Below, piece by piece: positions 33,302-46,600 of a stretch of DNA of 64,000 nucleotides. The position numbers and the translations under genes are program-made. Numbering within the stretch: position 1 is the stretch's first letter; each line of letters begins with the position of its first letter. Under the pieces are notes generated by a model. It did not search any database, was not told the origin of the DNA, and worked only from the letters and a program-made list of their open reading frames with translations. The DNA lies in contig CAJNDS010000324.1 of NCBI GenBank assembly GCA_905221605.1, positions 837,701 through 901,700 on the forward strand, in the 5' to 3' direction. The stretch is from Symbiodinium natans. Its lineage: Eukaryota; Sar; Dinophyceae; Suessiales; Symbiodiniaceae.

Positions 33302-36300
33302 GTTTCGGGCTTAGGGTATATTCAGGGGTTTAGGGTTCAGGGTTTAGGGTTTAGGGTTTAGGGTTTAGGGTGAGGGTATATCTAGGGCTTATTGACGATG
33401 GATTTAGGGCTTACTTAGGGTATATTTAGGGCTCTATTTCGGGTTGATTGAGGGTTGGTGTGGGTTTGTAAGGGCTTCAGAGTTTAAGGCTTGGGCTTAC
33501 AAGTTTGCAGAGGTTTGTACGGGTTTTGGAGTGTAAGGTGCAGGGTTTTGGTGCTGGGGGGGAGGGCGGGAGCAGGGTGTGTTGTTTGGGCTTCGTAAGC
33601 AAAACCATGGCGTTTCATGAGCCAACACAAACCCCCTGGCAATAAGTGCAATGAGTGGACGGGGGTGGAGCCCTAAACCCTAAACCCTAAACCCTAAAAC
33701 CCAAACCCCTAAACCCTAAAGCCTAAAGCCAAAACCCAAAACCCTAAACCCTAAGCCTTAAACCCAAGGTCCGAGCGTCGACTGGAGCAGCTTCCCCTCG
33801 GGGGATCCAAACGTCCGGTTCAGGTGGCAGGACATCCAAGGACCGGGTTTAGGGTTTAGGGTTTAGGGCTTAGGGTTTAGGGTTTTGGGTTTGGGGTTTA
33901 GGGTTTGGGGTTTGGGGTTTGGGGGTTGGGTTTTTATGATACCCTTGAACGCCTCAAACTTCAACCTGAAACCCTATAAGCCCCTCAAGCCCCTGAACCC
34001 CCTAAATGCCCCCACGGACCCTTACTGAATCTCAAGCCCTGAACCCTGTAAACCGGTAACCCTACAACCCTAAACCCTGTAACCCTATAACCCTTAAACC
34101 CTAAACCCTTAGACCCTACATCAAACTATTGGTGCGGGATCACGGGACGGTGCGGCTGCAAAGTTGATCGGGTGTTGGGACATCGGTGTTCAGGGTTCAG
34201 GGTTCAGGGCGTAGGGTTTAGGGTTTAGAGTTTAGGGTTTAAAGTTTAGGGCTTGGGGTGTTGAGATTTGGGGGCGTTGAAAACTTCAGGATTACCGCAT
34301 GTTGAGGGTGTTTGGAGTGGATTCTGTGTTCAGGGTTGCACCCGAAATCTCCACCAGCCCTGAACCCTAAATCCCCAACACCCCGAAAGAAGCCCTTGAA
34401 ATCTCGCACGCAGCCCTAACTACAAAGACACCATATAAACCTTGCATGACCTCTCCCAAAGGAACCCTACCCTATTCCCGGACCCCTAAACCCCAAAGAA
34501 GGCCCCAAGCAGGACAGCACGTGATCTTCCTCTTCGACACCGTTGACAGGACGCTCGGGGGTTTAACCCTAAACTCTAAACCTTAAACCCTAGAGCCTAG
34601 ACCCTAGACCCTAAACCCTAAACCCTAAACCCTAAACCCAAACCCCAAACCCCAAACCCTAACCTTGGGCTTCATGAGTGTATGGCTGCTACGCGTTAAG
34701 GGCTTAGGGTTCAGGGTCTAGTGTTTTGGGGTTTTGGGTCCAGGGCTTGGGGGGGGGGTAGGGTTTAGGGTTTAGGGTTTGGGGTTTGGGGTCTAGGGTT
34801 TAGCGTCTTGGGTTTGGGGTTCAGGGGTCTACGGTTCTGGGATTTGGGGATCTAGGCTTTAGGGCCTTGGGGTGCTTCGTGGGTGTCTTTCGGGCTTTGC
34901 CTTTCAGACGAAGCCTGCGCTTGGCCCGGGTTTGTTGTGTGTTTAGGGCTTGGTGCTTAAGTTTGTTGGGGGGGTTTAGGGGTTAGGGTTTAGGGAGGTA
35001 CTTGTGCCCAGTAGCTGTGCAATTTCTCACTTTGTAGTGGTATGTGCATGTACGCTTTTATGCCGAAGTATTAGAATCGACGTGACAAAATTTGAGACGC
35101 TGAAGCTTCGGCACCTTGACACGGGGGATGACCCCGCTAGGCCGCTCTTTCAGACTATCGTTCGCGGTGGCTGCCGTGCCATGATCTACATCAGCCTGGA
35201 CATCTTGCAGGCGAAGAATGGCTTGGACGCGAACCGGGTGCAGAGATTCCAGCCGCAAGTCATAGCCCAGTGCCATCGTGTGGGGCTCACCCCACATCAA
35301 CGTCTTGGGGGAAAAGAAGCCGCAGCACCAGCCGGAGCAAGGGAGCGACCGGGTGTGGGCAACCCTTCAGACTTGGGTCTTTGGTTTAACGTTTAGGGAT
35401 TAGGGGTTTAGGGTTTAGTGTAACCCGAAGACCCCTAGAGTCCAAACCTCTGCGGGGGCTGGTGGGTTTGTGGTTGAGGGGTTTAACGGCTAGGGTTTAG
35501 GGTTTAGGGTCTAGGGTGTGGGTCTTGAAGAGTAAAGTTCAAACCCCGAGAGCTCGAAGTCCATCACAAACAGGCCGAGGGCTAAACCCCTCAGCTTGAT
35601 GAACCCTAAGCCCTAAACCGTAAACCGTAAACCCTAAACCCTAAACCCTAAACCCTAAACCCTAAACCCTAAACCCGAAGGGTCCCTAACCCCTAAAAAA
35701 AAGTGGCGCCCATTTGGCTCTAAACCCCAAACCCCAAACCCCAAACCCCAAACCCTAAACCCTAAACCCTAAACCCTAAACCCTAAACCCTAAACCCTAA
35801 ACCCTAAACCCTAAACCCTAAACCCTAAACCCTTTGGAAGCCTAGACAGGGAGCGCCTCTTCGATCAGCTGTCCCTCTTGCAGCAACTCCAGGCCCAGGT
35901 TCTTAGGTTTGTCAGGTTTGGGATTTAGGGGTTTAGGGTTTAGGGTTTAAAGGTTTAGGGTTTAGGGTTTAGGGTTTAGGGTCACTACCTAAGCCCGGGT
36001 ATTTGGCAAATAGGTTGATCAGGGTTCCGGGGTATTCTGCAAGGGACTCAGAAATGGGTCGCTTAGGGTTTTCCAAGAGCTTTCAATGCTTTGGATATGT
36101 AGGGTGCAAGGTTTAGGGCTTCAGGGATTCTGCGTTGTAGGGTTTATGGCTGCAGGGCTGAGTAGTTCGGGTTTAGGTGTTTGAGCTTTAGGTCTTTGGG
36201 CTTCAGGCTTTTTGGGGTTTCGGGCTCATCAGTCGAGTCCTCAGTCCTAAGTAGCCCCCCCCAAACCCTGAACCCTGAACCCCTACAGTTGCTGTTGGCT

Positions 36301-38616
36301 CGATGGGTTCCCATATCATCCCCTCATAACACCTATAGAGCTGCCCCTGACTTTAACACCCTGTTGAAATTCCATATACGCCCCTAAAGCCTCAACCGGA
36401 AAACCCCAAAACCCCGAAATTGTGCTAGATATCACCTGCAATTAGGGCTTCGCGCTCCCTGACAGCGACGACGCACCGAACAAGTGGAAGACCTACGCCC
36501 AGGCCTTGTCCCGGCAAGGCTTCTTCTACAAACGCCCCCGAACCCACGAATTTCCCCCTAAATCCCCGAACCGTTTGCCTGAAGGTTTAGGGTTTAGGGT
36601 TTAGGGTTTAGGGATAAGGGTTTAGGGTTTAGGGTTTAGGGAAGCCCACACATCCCAAGCCCTAGAAACCCTACAACCTGAGACGTGATTGAGGAGGCCT
36701 CGAGGTTTGAGAAGCAGGGTAATGAGATGGTTCCGATGTGGCTTGCGGCTGAGGGTTAAGGGTTCTTCTTTCTTTTCCGGGGTTACAAGCATAAATCGAC
36801 CACAACTTAGCGACACCCTGAGCTCAAATGTCGGGATACAGTGCTGCAAGGAGGGGCTGTTGCTTAGCTGTTTCCCAGAAACCTACCCCGGAAAGCTGCT
36901 ATTTCCAAGAGGCAGGGATGTGGGGTTCAGGGGTTTAGGGGTTTAGGGTTTAGGGTTTAGGGTTTAGGGTTCAGCAGGTTTTTTCTAGGTTAGACTCAAC
37001 CGTGAGGGGGTCCCGACTATACTACAGAGCTGCAGGCCGATGGCTCTCATCAAAAAGAAGCCACTTCAGAGAACTTCCAAAGGATCTAAGGGTTTCGGGT
37101 TAGGGAACCCTAAACCCGAAACCCTAAACCCTAAACCCTAAAAACCCTAAACCCTAAACCTCAACCCTAAGGCCAAAGACTTGAATATGTGGAGCGTTGG
37201 GAAGAACAGGGGTACCCTGTTTGTGGGCTTTTTTTGCTTCGCCTTCCATCCTACACCCCCTGAGTCGCAAGTTAGGACTAGCATAGAAGAATGTAGGGGT
37301 TTTCAAAAATAAGTGACCCTCTAATATTTTTAGCCAAGTCACTCAGCCCCACGGGACTTTCGAGAACAATAGACCCCCAAACAGTAGGATTCCCTTACAA
37401 CAAGGACCCCAATAAGGTACCCCTGATTTCGGACCCCCCCCCCATCTGTAGGACCCTTATATTAAGACCCTAGCCCTCAAGTCCCAAACCTTCCAGAGGA
37501 CCCGAAAGACCTTAACCCTCAAGTCCCAAGCCTTCCGACTGGTGCCAACAAAAATCACTGACATGGCTTGGGCTTGAGAGTTTAGGGTTTAGGGTGTAGG
37601 GATTAGGGTGTAGGGTTTTGCGTTTAGGTTTGGGGTTTTGCCTGGCGCCTGGGAAGGCGGGGCGCTACGCCTGGGGACGTGCGCACCGCGTGACGGCCGC
37701 CGGACCTGGTGATTGCTTATGGCGTGTGTTAACGTGGGTGCCAGGAAACACTGTCTAGATCGTGGAGTTCGGGGCTCTAAGTACCATTGAACCATACTCT
37801 GAACAAAAACAATCCTCATTGTTTCGAAGGGTTTAGGGTTTAGCGTTTAGGGTCTAGGGTTTGGGGTTTTCTACCGGCACCCTTCCCTCTCCTGGCAGAG
37901 TCAGAAGGATATGCTTGGGCGTTTGCGCATTGACCACCCTGGATCCTTAATTCCCCTAGCCCGTTCACTTACCAGGAGCCCGTCTGACGGGCTTTAGTAC
38001 TCGTGGGTCGGTTGGCGTTTAGGGAGGGATTCCACCTGAAGTTGGTAGCGAAGGTTCTACCGATACTCAAGAGTGCTGGGTAGGCATCCTAAACCCTAAA
38101 CCCTGAACCCTAAACCCTAAACCCTAAACCCTGATCTTCATTCAGGAAGCTCAGGAGCCTGGAGTTCTGGAAAAGGTTCCTTAAGGTTCTTGGGCTTGGC
38201 CTTTGGGGTTTAGGGTTTAGGGTTTAGGGTTTAGGGTTTAGGGTTTAGGGTTTCCTCCCTTCCCTTGCTCCCTTGCTCCTTTGTGAGATATGTCTGCAGA
38301 GCGGCTTTCCTCCCAAATGCACAACTGAGAGAGGTCGTGATTCCCTGGTATCGGCCCTGCCAAATGGAGCGCACCAGTCGCTGGGAGGTCCCAGAATCAA
38401 TTTCGGGTTGGGTTCATTGGGGGTTTGCATGTTCGGTTCAGAAGGAAGGACACTGCACACACAGAGGCCTGTGGACGCGTCCGACGAAAGCCTGCAAAGT
38501 TATTCAGCAGGCACATGCCCTCCAGCCCCACGCACACGCGCGCACACACACACACACACACCCACACGCACACGCACGCGCACATGGACACGCACACGCA
38601 CAGACACAGACACAGA

Positions 38617-38656
<40 letters not shown>

Positions 38657-41600
38657 TACACAGGCACAATGCACAATGCACAATGCACAATGCACAATGC
38701 ACAATGCACAATGCACAATGCACAATGCACAATGCACAATGCACAATGCACAATGCACAATGCACAATGCACATACACACACACAGAGACATTCCAAGGT
38801 ATACACCCACAATAATGCCAATGCCCTGTGTTCTCCTAAGGTTCATTTCTGGGGAATCTAGAAAAGAAAACCCTAAGCTTGGAGATGAAGGTGTGCAGTT
38901 TATATTTACATGGTTTGGGGTTTAGGGGCAAGCCTTTCGAATGGAAGTCTTGGACACCCAGTCCGGCGCTTGTTTCTTTTTTCTGAGGTGATCTGCTTGT
39001 ATGGAGCCTTGGGGCGAGCAGGGGATCCCTTGAACAAATAGACCCTAAACCCTATAGGTTCACTGCGCAAAAACTGGCATGTTGTTCGCCCCTACTTCCT
39101 ACTAAGCACGGAACGCTGGATTGGAGTAGTGCATGGGGATGGTTTTGAGGGATAGTTTTGGTTCTGCTTGCTTGCTTTCTGAACACCCTTAGACGCGGGC
39201 TTCAAACCCTAAACCCTAAATCCTAAACCCTACATCCTAAACCTGTGAACCCTAAACCCCGATTCTGCGCTCAACGTAAACACGCCTGTGACCCCGAGCC
39301 CCTGAACCACGCAACACCGCAGATCCACCTTGGATGCTATGTTCTGCTTGAGGGTTGTTTCAAGGTTTAGTTTTTGTTTTTTTTTTTTTTTTTTTGGGGG
39401 GGGGGGGGGCTAGGGGTTGCATAAGGGTTGAGGTTTAAGGGTTTAGGGTTTCAGGGTGTTTTAGGGTCCTCTGAGTATAGAACAACCCCCCAAAAAAGTG
39501 GTTGGACTCCCGTCCCTACTGTAAACTCGACGGCAGGCATTTGAGATTCCGATCACTAACTCTCGTCGGCTTCGGGTTAGGGTCGTAGGGTTTAGGGGTT
39601 TAAGGTTGGGGTTTACAGCTTAGGGTTTAGGCATACGTACCTGAAGATTCTAATGTTTCAGGGCTTAGGTATATCTGAAGACTCTGTGGTTCCTTTTTTG
39701 GGCTAGTCATACACGTTTCTAGTATACATCCCTAAACAGGTACTACAGACAAGCCTTTCGGCAACCCCTTCAAGTTAACCTCAAACCGAAAAGACCTCTC
39801 GCGCCCTGCCCTTCAGCCCCAATCGGGTGGGCCGTGGACGAACTCAGCCACTTGCCTGCAGCCTGTGCCGGGGGTTTGGGTTGAGGGTTTAGCCCTCAAG
39901 GTCCATGTACCTCATTATTATTTTCTTGGGCCCGAAAGCCCCTATACAGCAGGGACTTTACGGCTCTATTTAGGCGCATGGACCCTTAGGGCAGGGGTTT
40001 AGGGGTTTGCAGGTTCAGGGGTTAAGGGGTTTAGGGTTTGGGGGGCTGGGGTAGGCCTTGGGACAAGCTCGAGGATGGGCTGTTAGCTTCCTCAAACCTC
40101 ATGCGACAAAGCCGAAACCCTCAACCCCTTCAAGCCTGTCAGAGTAAACCCTCCAGGTAGGCCCCTGGGATTGTCCACATTTTCCCTCATTGGGTCCCAA
40201 ACCCTAAACCCTAAACTCTAAACCCTAAACCCTGAACCCTGAGCCCTGAACCTTAACCCCAAAACCCAACATGGGGAGGTCCCGGAAGGGCGTTGGCTCG
40301 ATGTGCCCACGGCGCGGAGTTTGGCCGCGCTGCTCTCTGCCGAGGCAAGGAGAGTTCAGGGTTTTTGGGTTGGGGTTTAGGGTTTAATTAGGGTTTGGGG
40401 TTTAGAGTTACTCAAGGGTTTAGGGGGTTTGGGATCGGCGATTTTCGGGGTTTAGGGCTTAGTGGCTTTTCAATCGCCGTGAGAAGCCCTGTAGGGACCT
40501 GAAACCCTATGGCCTAAACGGAATCCCATGATGTCCCTAAACCCTAAACCAAATCTTAAGCCCTAAACCCGAAACCCTATAATCGGAAATCGCCGTGAGA
40601 AGCCCTGTAGGGACCTGAAACCCTATGGCCTAAACGGAATCCCATGATGTCCCTAAACCCTAAACCAAATCTTAAGCCCTAAACCCGAAACCCTATAATC
40701 GGAAATCGCCGTGAGAAGCCCTGTAGGGACCTGAAACCCTATGGCCTAAACGGAATCCCATGATGTCCCTAAACCCTAAACCAAATCTTAAGCCCTAAAC
40801 CCGAAACCCTATAAACCCTAAACCCTCAACTTTTGGTTCTCATGGGACGAAGGTTGGGCTTCGCGGCTTAGCCCATCAGGGTTTGAAGGCTTACAGGTCT
40901 ACGGCTCAAGGCTTACGAACCCTAAAGCCTAAACCACTTCAGTCGGGTTTAGGGTTTAGGGTTTCGGGTTTAGGGCTTAAGATTTGGTTTAAGGCGCAGT
41001 TTGGAGGCGTGAGGTTGGCAAGGGTGTCGGTAACAGTTTTCATTTTTAAGGGTATTTAAACACAATCAGAAATAAACATTTAGATTTTTAATACTATCCC
41101 AACCATGAACTGTAGACGCAGAGGTTTGAAGGGTACAAGGGCCTTCGAGGCCCGAGGGTTGTTGCGTGTCTCTTGCTGCTTTCACACACCGCGCTATTTC
41201 CTAAACCTGGCATACTGAGCCTCGAAAGCTAAGCCCTGAACCCGCAAGCGGAAAACCCTTAAACTCTATCTACGGTTGGAACCATGAGCCCTTTGTATCC
41301 TTACCCTGCTTTATAAGGATCCGAAGTATGGGCCCTGATTATGTATGGTGTATATCAGGATTACATATCAGGGGGCCCAGATTGAGGGCCGATATTTGGA
41401 ACCTCAGACCCTAAAACCCTGAAAACCCCTTAAGTGGCAGCTCAGTGCGGCACGTCCTCCTGGCTTCGGACCCTCAAACTCTTACCCCTGCAAACCTCTC
41501 AATCCTTCATAAACCTCAAAGCACCCTATATCCTAAGCCCTAAATCCTAAACCCTCAATCCGAAACCCTAAGCCCGAATTCCTGCATCCTAAACCCTAAT

Positions 41601-43589
41601 CCCTAATTCCTCAACCCCCTTCAACCTTGAGTCCGAAAGCCCTCAGCACTCTCTAACCTGGAAGGCCAAAGCAGTGTCAACCCTTGGCCCTAGCAGAAAG
41701 CCCCAGCCAAGCACCCCAAGCCCCAACACTACTACATTGGGAATGTGCCCCCTTATGCTAAGAGTCCTGAAGGGGGACTTTAGTAGAGGGGGGTACTATC
41801 ATCCCTTAGTAGGGATTATTAGTATAAGGGGGAACATCCCAACCTGTGTCCCGAAACTCTAAACCCCAAACCCTAAACCCCAAACCCTGAACCCCAAACC
41901 CTGAACCCCAAACCCTAAACCCCACACTCTTATCTAACCCCAAACTCTAAACCCCAAAACCCCAAAGACTGACCCAATCCAGGCCCCAGCGCCTCCAGGG
42001 AACGGCCCGGCCATTGCGTTTCATGGCAGCAGTCGCGGGTTTAGGGTTTAGGGGATCGGGTTTCGGGTTTAGGGTTTAGGGTTTAGGGTTTCGGGTTTCG
42101 GGTTTAGGGCTCAGGGTTCAGGGTTTAGGGTTGAGGGCCTAGGGTTTAGGCTGGCAATCCCAGACGTCCTTGTAGGAGTCTTTTTGATTGTGTGGGGACA
42201 AAAAACCCTAAACGCAAAACCCTAAACCCTACAGCCCTTGTGAGAGTCCACTTTGGGATTTATGATGTCAAACCGAAGGGAACCCTTAGACATTAGTGAT
42301 AAGCCCTAAACCCTAAACCCTAAACCCTAATCCCTTAGTGTGTTGTTCATTTCAGTTTAAGAGCTATTCAGGCTTGAGGGCCGCATCTTCGAGTCAGTCG
42401 CGGAATTACTGGAGCCTAAAACCTTGATTCCTCATGTATCAAGGCCACCCCTAAACCCAAAACCAAGCCCCAAACCCCTAAAGGTTAAGGGTTTAGGGTT
42501 TAGGGTGTAGGGTGTAGAGTTTAGGCTTCAAGCCCTAAACCTTACAAGCCCTGAACCTTGCGAAGCCGGCGGGCGCTTTGACACGTCCATGGAGTTGTGG
42601 GCGACATCAGGACAAAGCCGGCAAGGAATTCCATAGGCCAGCGGGCTTCCTCTTGGTTTAGGGTTTAGCGGTTTAGGGTTTAAGGGGGCGGGGGGCCTGA
42701 GTACTCCTGCCAAGTGCCAGCAATAAACTCAGCACAGGTTCTTGTCTCAGGTGGTTTACAGGGTTGTTTCGACATACAAGGTTGTGGTAAACCATGGTTT
42801 TGTCCTTGAAGAAGGTGGCCCTAGAACACCAGGGTGAGCCTGTGAGCCACACCGTTAGATGAGGAGTCAGCCCTCAACCCTAAACCCTAAACCCTAAACC
42901 CTAACCCTAAACCCTCAACCCTCAACCCTCAACCCTAAACCCTAAACCCTAAACCCTAAACCCTAACTATAGTTAGGGATCTGAAGAATCCGTGGCAAGT
43001 CCAAGGCTAGACTCCCGACCGCTTGTGCCGCTTTGGCGGCCACCCCTGTCGCTGTTCTTCGTCGAGCTGCACGAGGCTCAGGGTTCAGGGTTCATGGTTT
43101 GGGGTTTAGGGTTTAGGGGTCAGGGTTCAGGGTTTAGGGTTTAGGGTTTAGGGTTTGGGGTTTAGGGTTTAGGGGTCAGGGTTCAGGGTTTAGGGTTTTC
43201 GGGTTTAGGGGCATTCGGAGAGAAATCTTCGGTGGGTTGAGGAGGGCTTTTAGGGGGCTCGTAGGGCTTGTGGGTCTCAGAGGGTAGGGTTCGGGTGTAG
43301 GGTTTGGGGATTTAGGTTTTCTGGGGGTTGCTAGGGTTGAGCTGCTGGATTCCCTGCTAGGAGTTTATGGTTTTGGGGGTCTCAGGGTTCAGTGTGCAGG
43401 GTTTGGTAGCTTGACGATTTTCAGGTAGGGGCCCTTTCAAAACCCTGAACACCCTGTCAAAGGAGGAACCCGTCCGTTCGGCCGTTCCTCCGCGCGTGAG
43501 CATCCGCATGGAGCGCTTTGTTCCGTCGCGCGGCTGTGAAGGATGCGGGGCTTCTTCTAGAATTCGGCCTCCATATGTGGCCAGGGGAG

Positions 43590-43637
<48 letters not shown>

Positions 43638-46600
43638 CTTGTGAAGGAAGACGGAGAAGACGAGGTATCTACAGGGGAACACAAATGCATGTGAAGATGC
43701 ATGCTCTGAACTTCAGGACGTCGAACCTTTGAGGGCACACGCTTCATAAGGCTTCTGTACATGGTGCCTCTATTCCGAGGCGGGATCCTGTGATATAATG
43801 ATATAAGGGGATGCGATTTCATTTCAACTCCCACATACTTGGTGTTCAATTTATTGTTGGCCAGTGTGTGCTTCTTAGCTGGTCAGCAGAGTCTAGGAGC
43901 ACGGAAAAGCCTCACCCCCTTGCAACCTGACACACCCTCGTCCTACGTAGAGAAGGACCGCATTCGGAAAAGAGCATGACAAGGGGACCATCAAGACTGG
44001 ATTCAAAAACGGTGGTTCTATAAGAACAGTTGTTGAGTCAGACTGAGTCAGACATGGGGGGGGGTCCGAGTAGAGCGGTACCCACAATTCACAGTTATAG
44101 TGCTTTAGGGTAGATGCCCTAAACAACCCTAAACCCTAAACCCTAAACTCTATGTTGGGAAATGCCCACATGTTAGCGTTGTCGATGAAGAAGTATCCAG
44201 AAGGATTTTCCCAAAGATCTCCCGGTCACCTAACGCCGGGGGGGGGGGGGGGGGGGGGGGATTTGGGATCGTTCATGCCCAATTTTAGGGTTTCGGGATC
44301 AGGGTAGATCCTAAAATGATGATGATGACGATGATGACGATGATGATGACGATGTTGAAACCCTGAACCCTAAACCCCCAATTAAACCCGAAATCCGAAG
44401 CGCTCAACCCAACGCTGAGGTTTTTCTTGGATGTCTTCAAGGATCGCAAGAGGCTCGGCCGCAACAGGTCCCTGGAAGTCTTTATGCACTCCAAACTCCT
44501 GGCGTGCTTTCGGGCTTAGGGGGGTGTAGGGTCTAGAGCGGTTTAGGTTTAGGGTTTAGGGTTGAGGGTTTTGGGCTTTGGGTTTAGGGGTTTTGGTTTT
44601 GGGTTTATTGGGTTTAGGGTTGAGGGTCCTGCTTTCGGCGTGATTCGTGGGTCGGCGGTCAGCGTCAAGCCCGGGCACCTAAAGCCTAAACCAACCCTAA
44701 ACCCTGAACCCTAAACCTCAAACCCTAAACCCGAAACCCGAAACCCTAAGCCCTAAACCCTAAACCCTAAACCCTAGTTCTTTTTAAAATTCTTCAAGAA
44801 GAGGGAGGTCCAAGCCCACACCACCGAAGCTCGGTACCTTCCCTAGGAGGGGCTCATGAGACGGCAAGGCCCTGAACCTGACTTAGGGTTTAGGGTTTAG
44901 GGTTTGGGTTTAGGGTTTGGGGTTTAGGGTTTGGGGTTTAGGGTTTGGGAGGATCTAGGGTTTAGGGTTTAGGGTTCAGAGAATAGCCCTCAATACCCCA
45001 AAACCCTGCAAACTCTCAAAAAACAACAGCCCTGAATTCAGCCCTGAACCCCTAGACCCTGAAGCCTAAAAGCTCCGAATCCACAGCCCTAAACAAACCT
45101 TAAGCTTTAAACCCGAAACTGCAGAAAATCTCAGGAATTTCCCTGGCACGGAGAAGCTCTTCGTCCTCTTCCCTGACCACGGCGCCTTCGACCGCTACAA
45201 GCAGAGCGTCGAGGCACATAGCCCGCGGTGGCATCACGGTTTCGGGTTTAGGGTTTAGGGTTTAGGGTTTAGGGTTCAGGGTTTAGGGTTTAGGGTTTAG
45301 GGTTTCAAGTTTATCTAGCCTAGTGGGGCTTACAGTACCCAATTTTGGGGTCATTTGGTCCCCCAAGGTAACCGCAGCAAGGCTTCAACCCGAAGACTTT
45401 CAACCAGACCTGGAAGATCCCAACAGCCAAAAGCAAAAGCCCTATAAACCCTAAACCCTAGATAAACCCTGAACCCTACATAATCCCTAAACCCTAAACC
45501 CTAAACCCTAAACCCTAAACCCTAAACCCTAAACCCTAAACCCTAAACCCTAAACCCTAAACCCTAAACCCTAAACCCTAAACCCTCAGCTGCTCGGCTC
45601 CTACTGCGCCAGGACCGCCTCGGGCTCGGTGCCGATCACATCTTGTACATCAACAAGACGCGCGCCGCTCCGCGCTGTTCGAAGCGACACCTGTTTTTGT
45701 AGTAGGCTTTAGGGTTTAGGGTTTAGGGTTTAGGGTTTAGGGTTTAGGGTTTAGGGTTTAGGGTTTAGGGTTTAGGGGATAAGGGTTGAGATTTACTGCA
45801 GGGTTTCAGGTCGCCGTTGCTGGAGGGTCCCTGGCAAAACCGCGAAGAAAGTGCATGTTCCAATGCCGACTTGTAAGAGGTTTGCGACTGAGGGCAGTTT
45901 TGTCACGCAGTCAGGAAGGAGCCAGGTTCGCAGCGCACGCGCAGGATGACTTTAGTGGATCCTAGACCTTAAACCCTAAACCCTAAGACCTAAACCCTAA
46001 ACCCTAAACCCTAAAAGGATTCCCAAGTATCCTCTCCCCTTAGAACTCCTAAAATTGTCATTGGCGGAAGCGCTACCCCCAAATAATCATTCTTACGAAA
46101 CGGGCCCCTAAACCCTAAACCCCAAACCCTAAAGGCAAGCCTTCTGTTGAAGAGCAACTCCAACTCCTTGGCCAAGATCGGAAGCCGTGCAACCCTGCCA
46201 CCCTAACCCTGAAGCCCCAAAATCCTCAACCCTGAAACCCTAACACCCAAAATCCTTGAACCCTGAAGCCCTAAACCTGAAATCCTGAAACCCTAAACCC
46301 GTCAAACCCAAAAAACAACCGAAATCCTGAAACCATGAAACCCCAACACCCCAAGACGCCAAGACCCTGAGACCCAAAGGTCGGAGATCAGATCAAGCAG
46401 GAGCAGAAGCTCAACTACGAGCTTCCGGAAGGTGAATGAGGGTTTAGGGTCTAGGGTTGAGGGTTTAGGGTTTAGGGTTTGGGGTTTAGGGTTTAGGGTT
46501 CAGGGACGAGGACTCCAAGGTGTCATCTATGGGGATCTCTCAGCCGGGTGGACGCTGGAAGTTACCTTAGGGTTCGGTTCAGGGTTTATAGGCTTTAGGG

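Noticed and set aside
35058-35300. - strand open frame within intron 3
   Set aside because: It overlaps a + frame of similar quality and no - strand splice signals stand out.
35707-35727. Sequence resembling the dinoflagellate spliced leader (CCATTTGGCTC)
   Set aside because: Only about 11 bases agree with the leader core, the following bases differ, and it is in the middle of an intron of a proven gene.
38265-38925. Open frames of 150-198 codons on both strands
   Set aside because: Except for exon 6 (38332-38387) they are the CA/CACAATG satellite, which is open in every frame because of its repeat.
43457-43849. 130-codon - frame rich in proline
   Set aside because: Its centre is the poly-G tract at 43596-43634 read as poly-Pro; it lies in PRPP synthetase intron 8.
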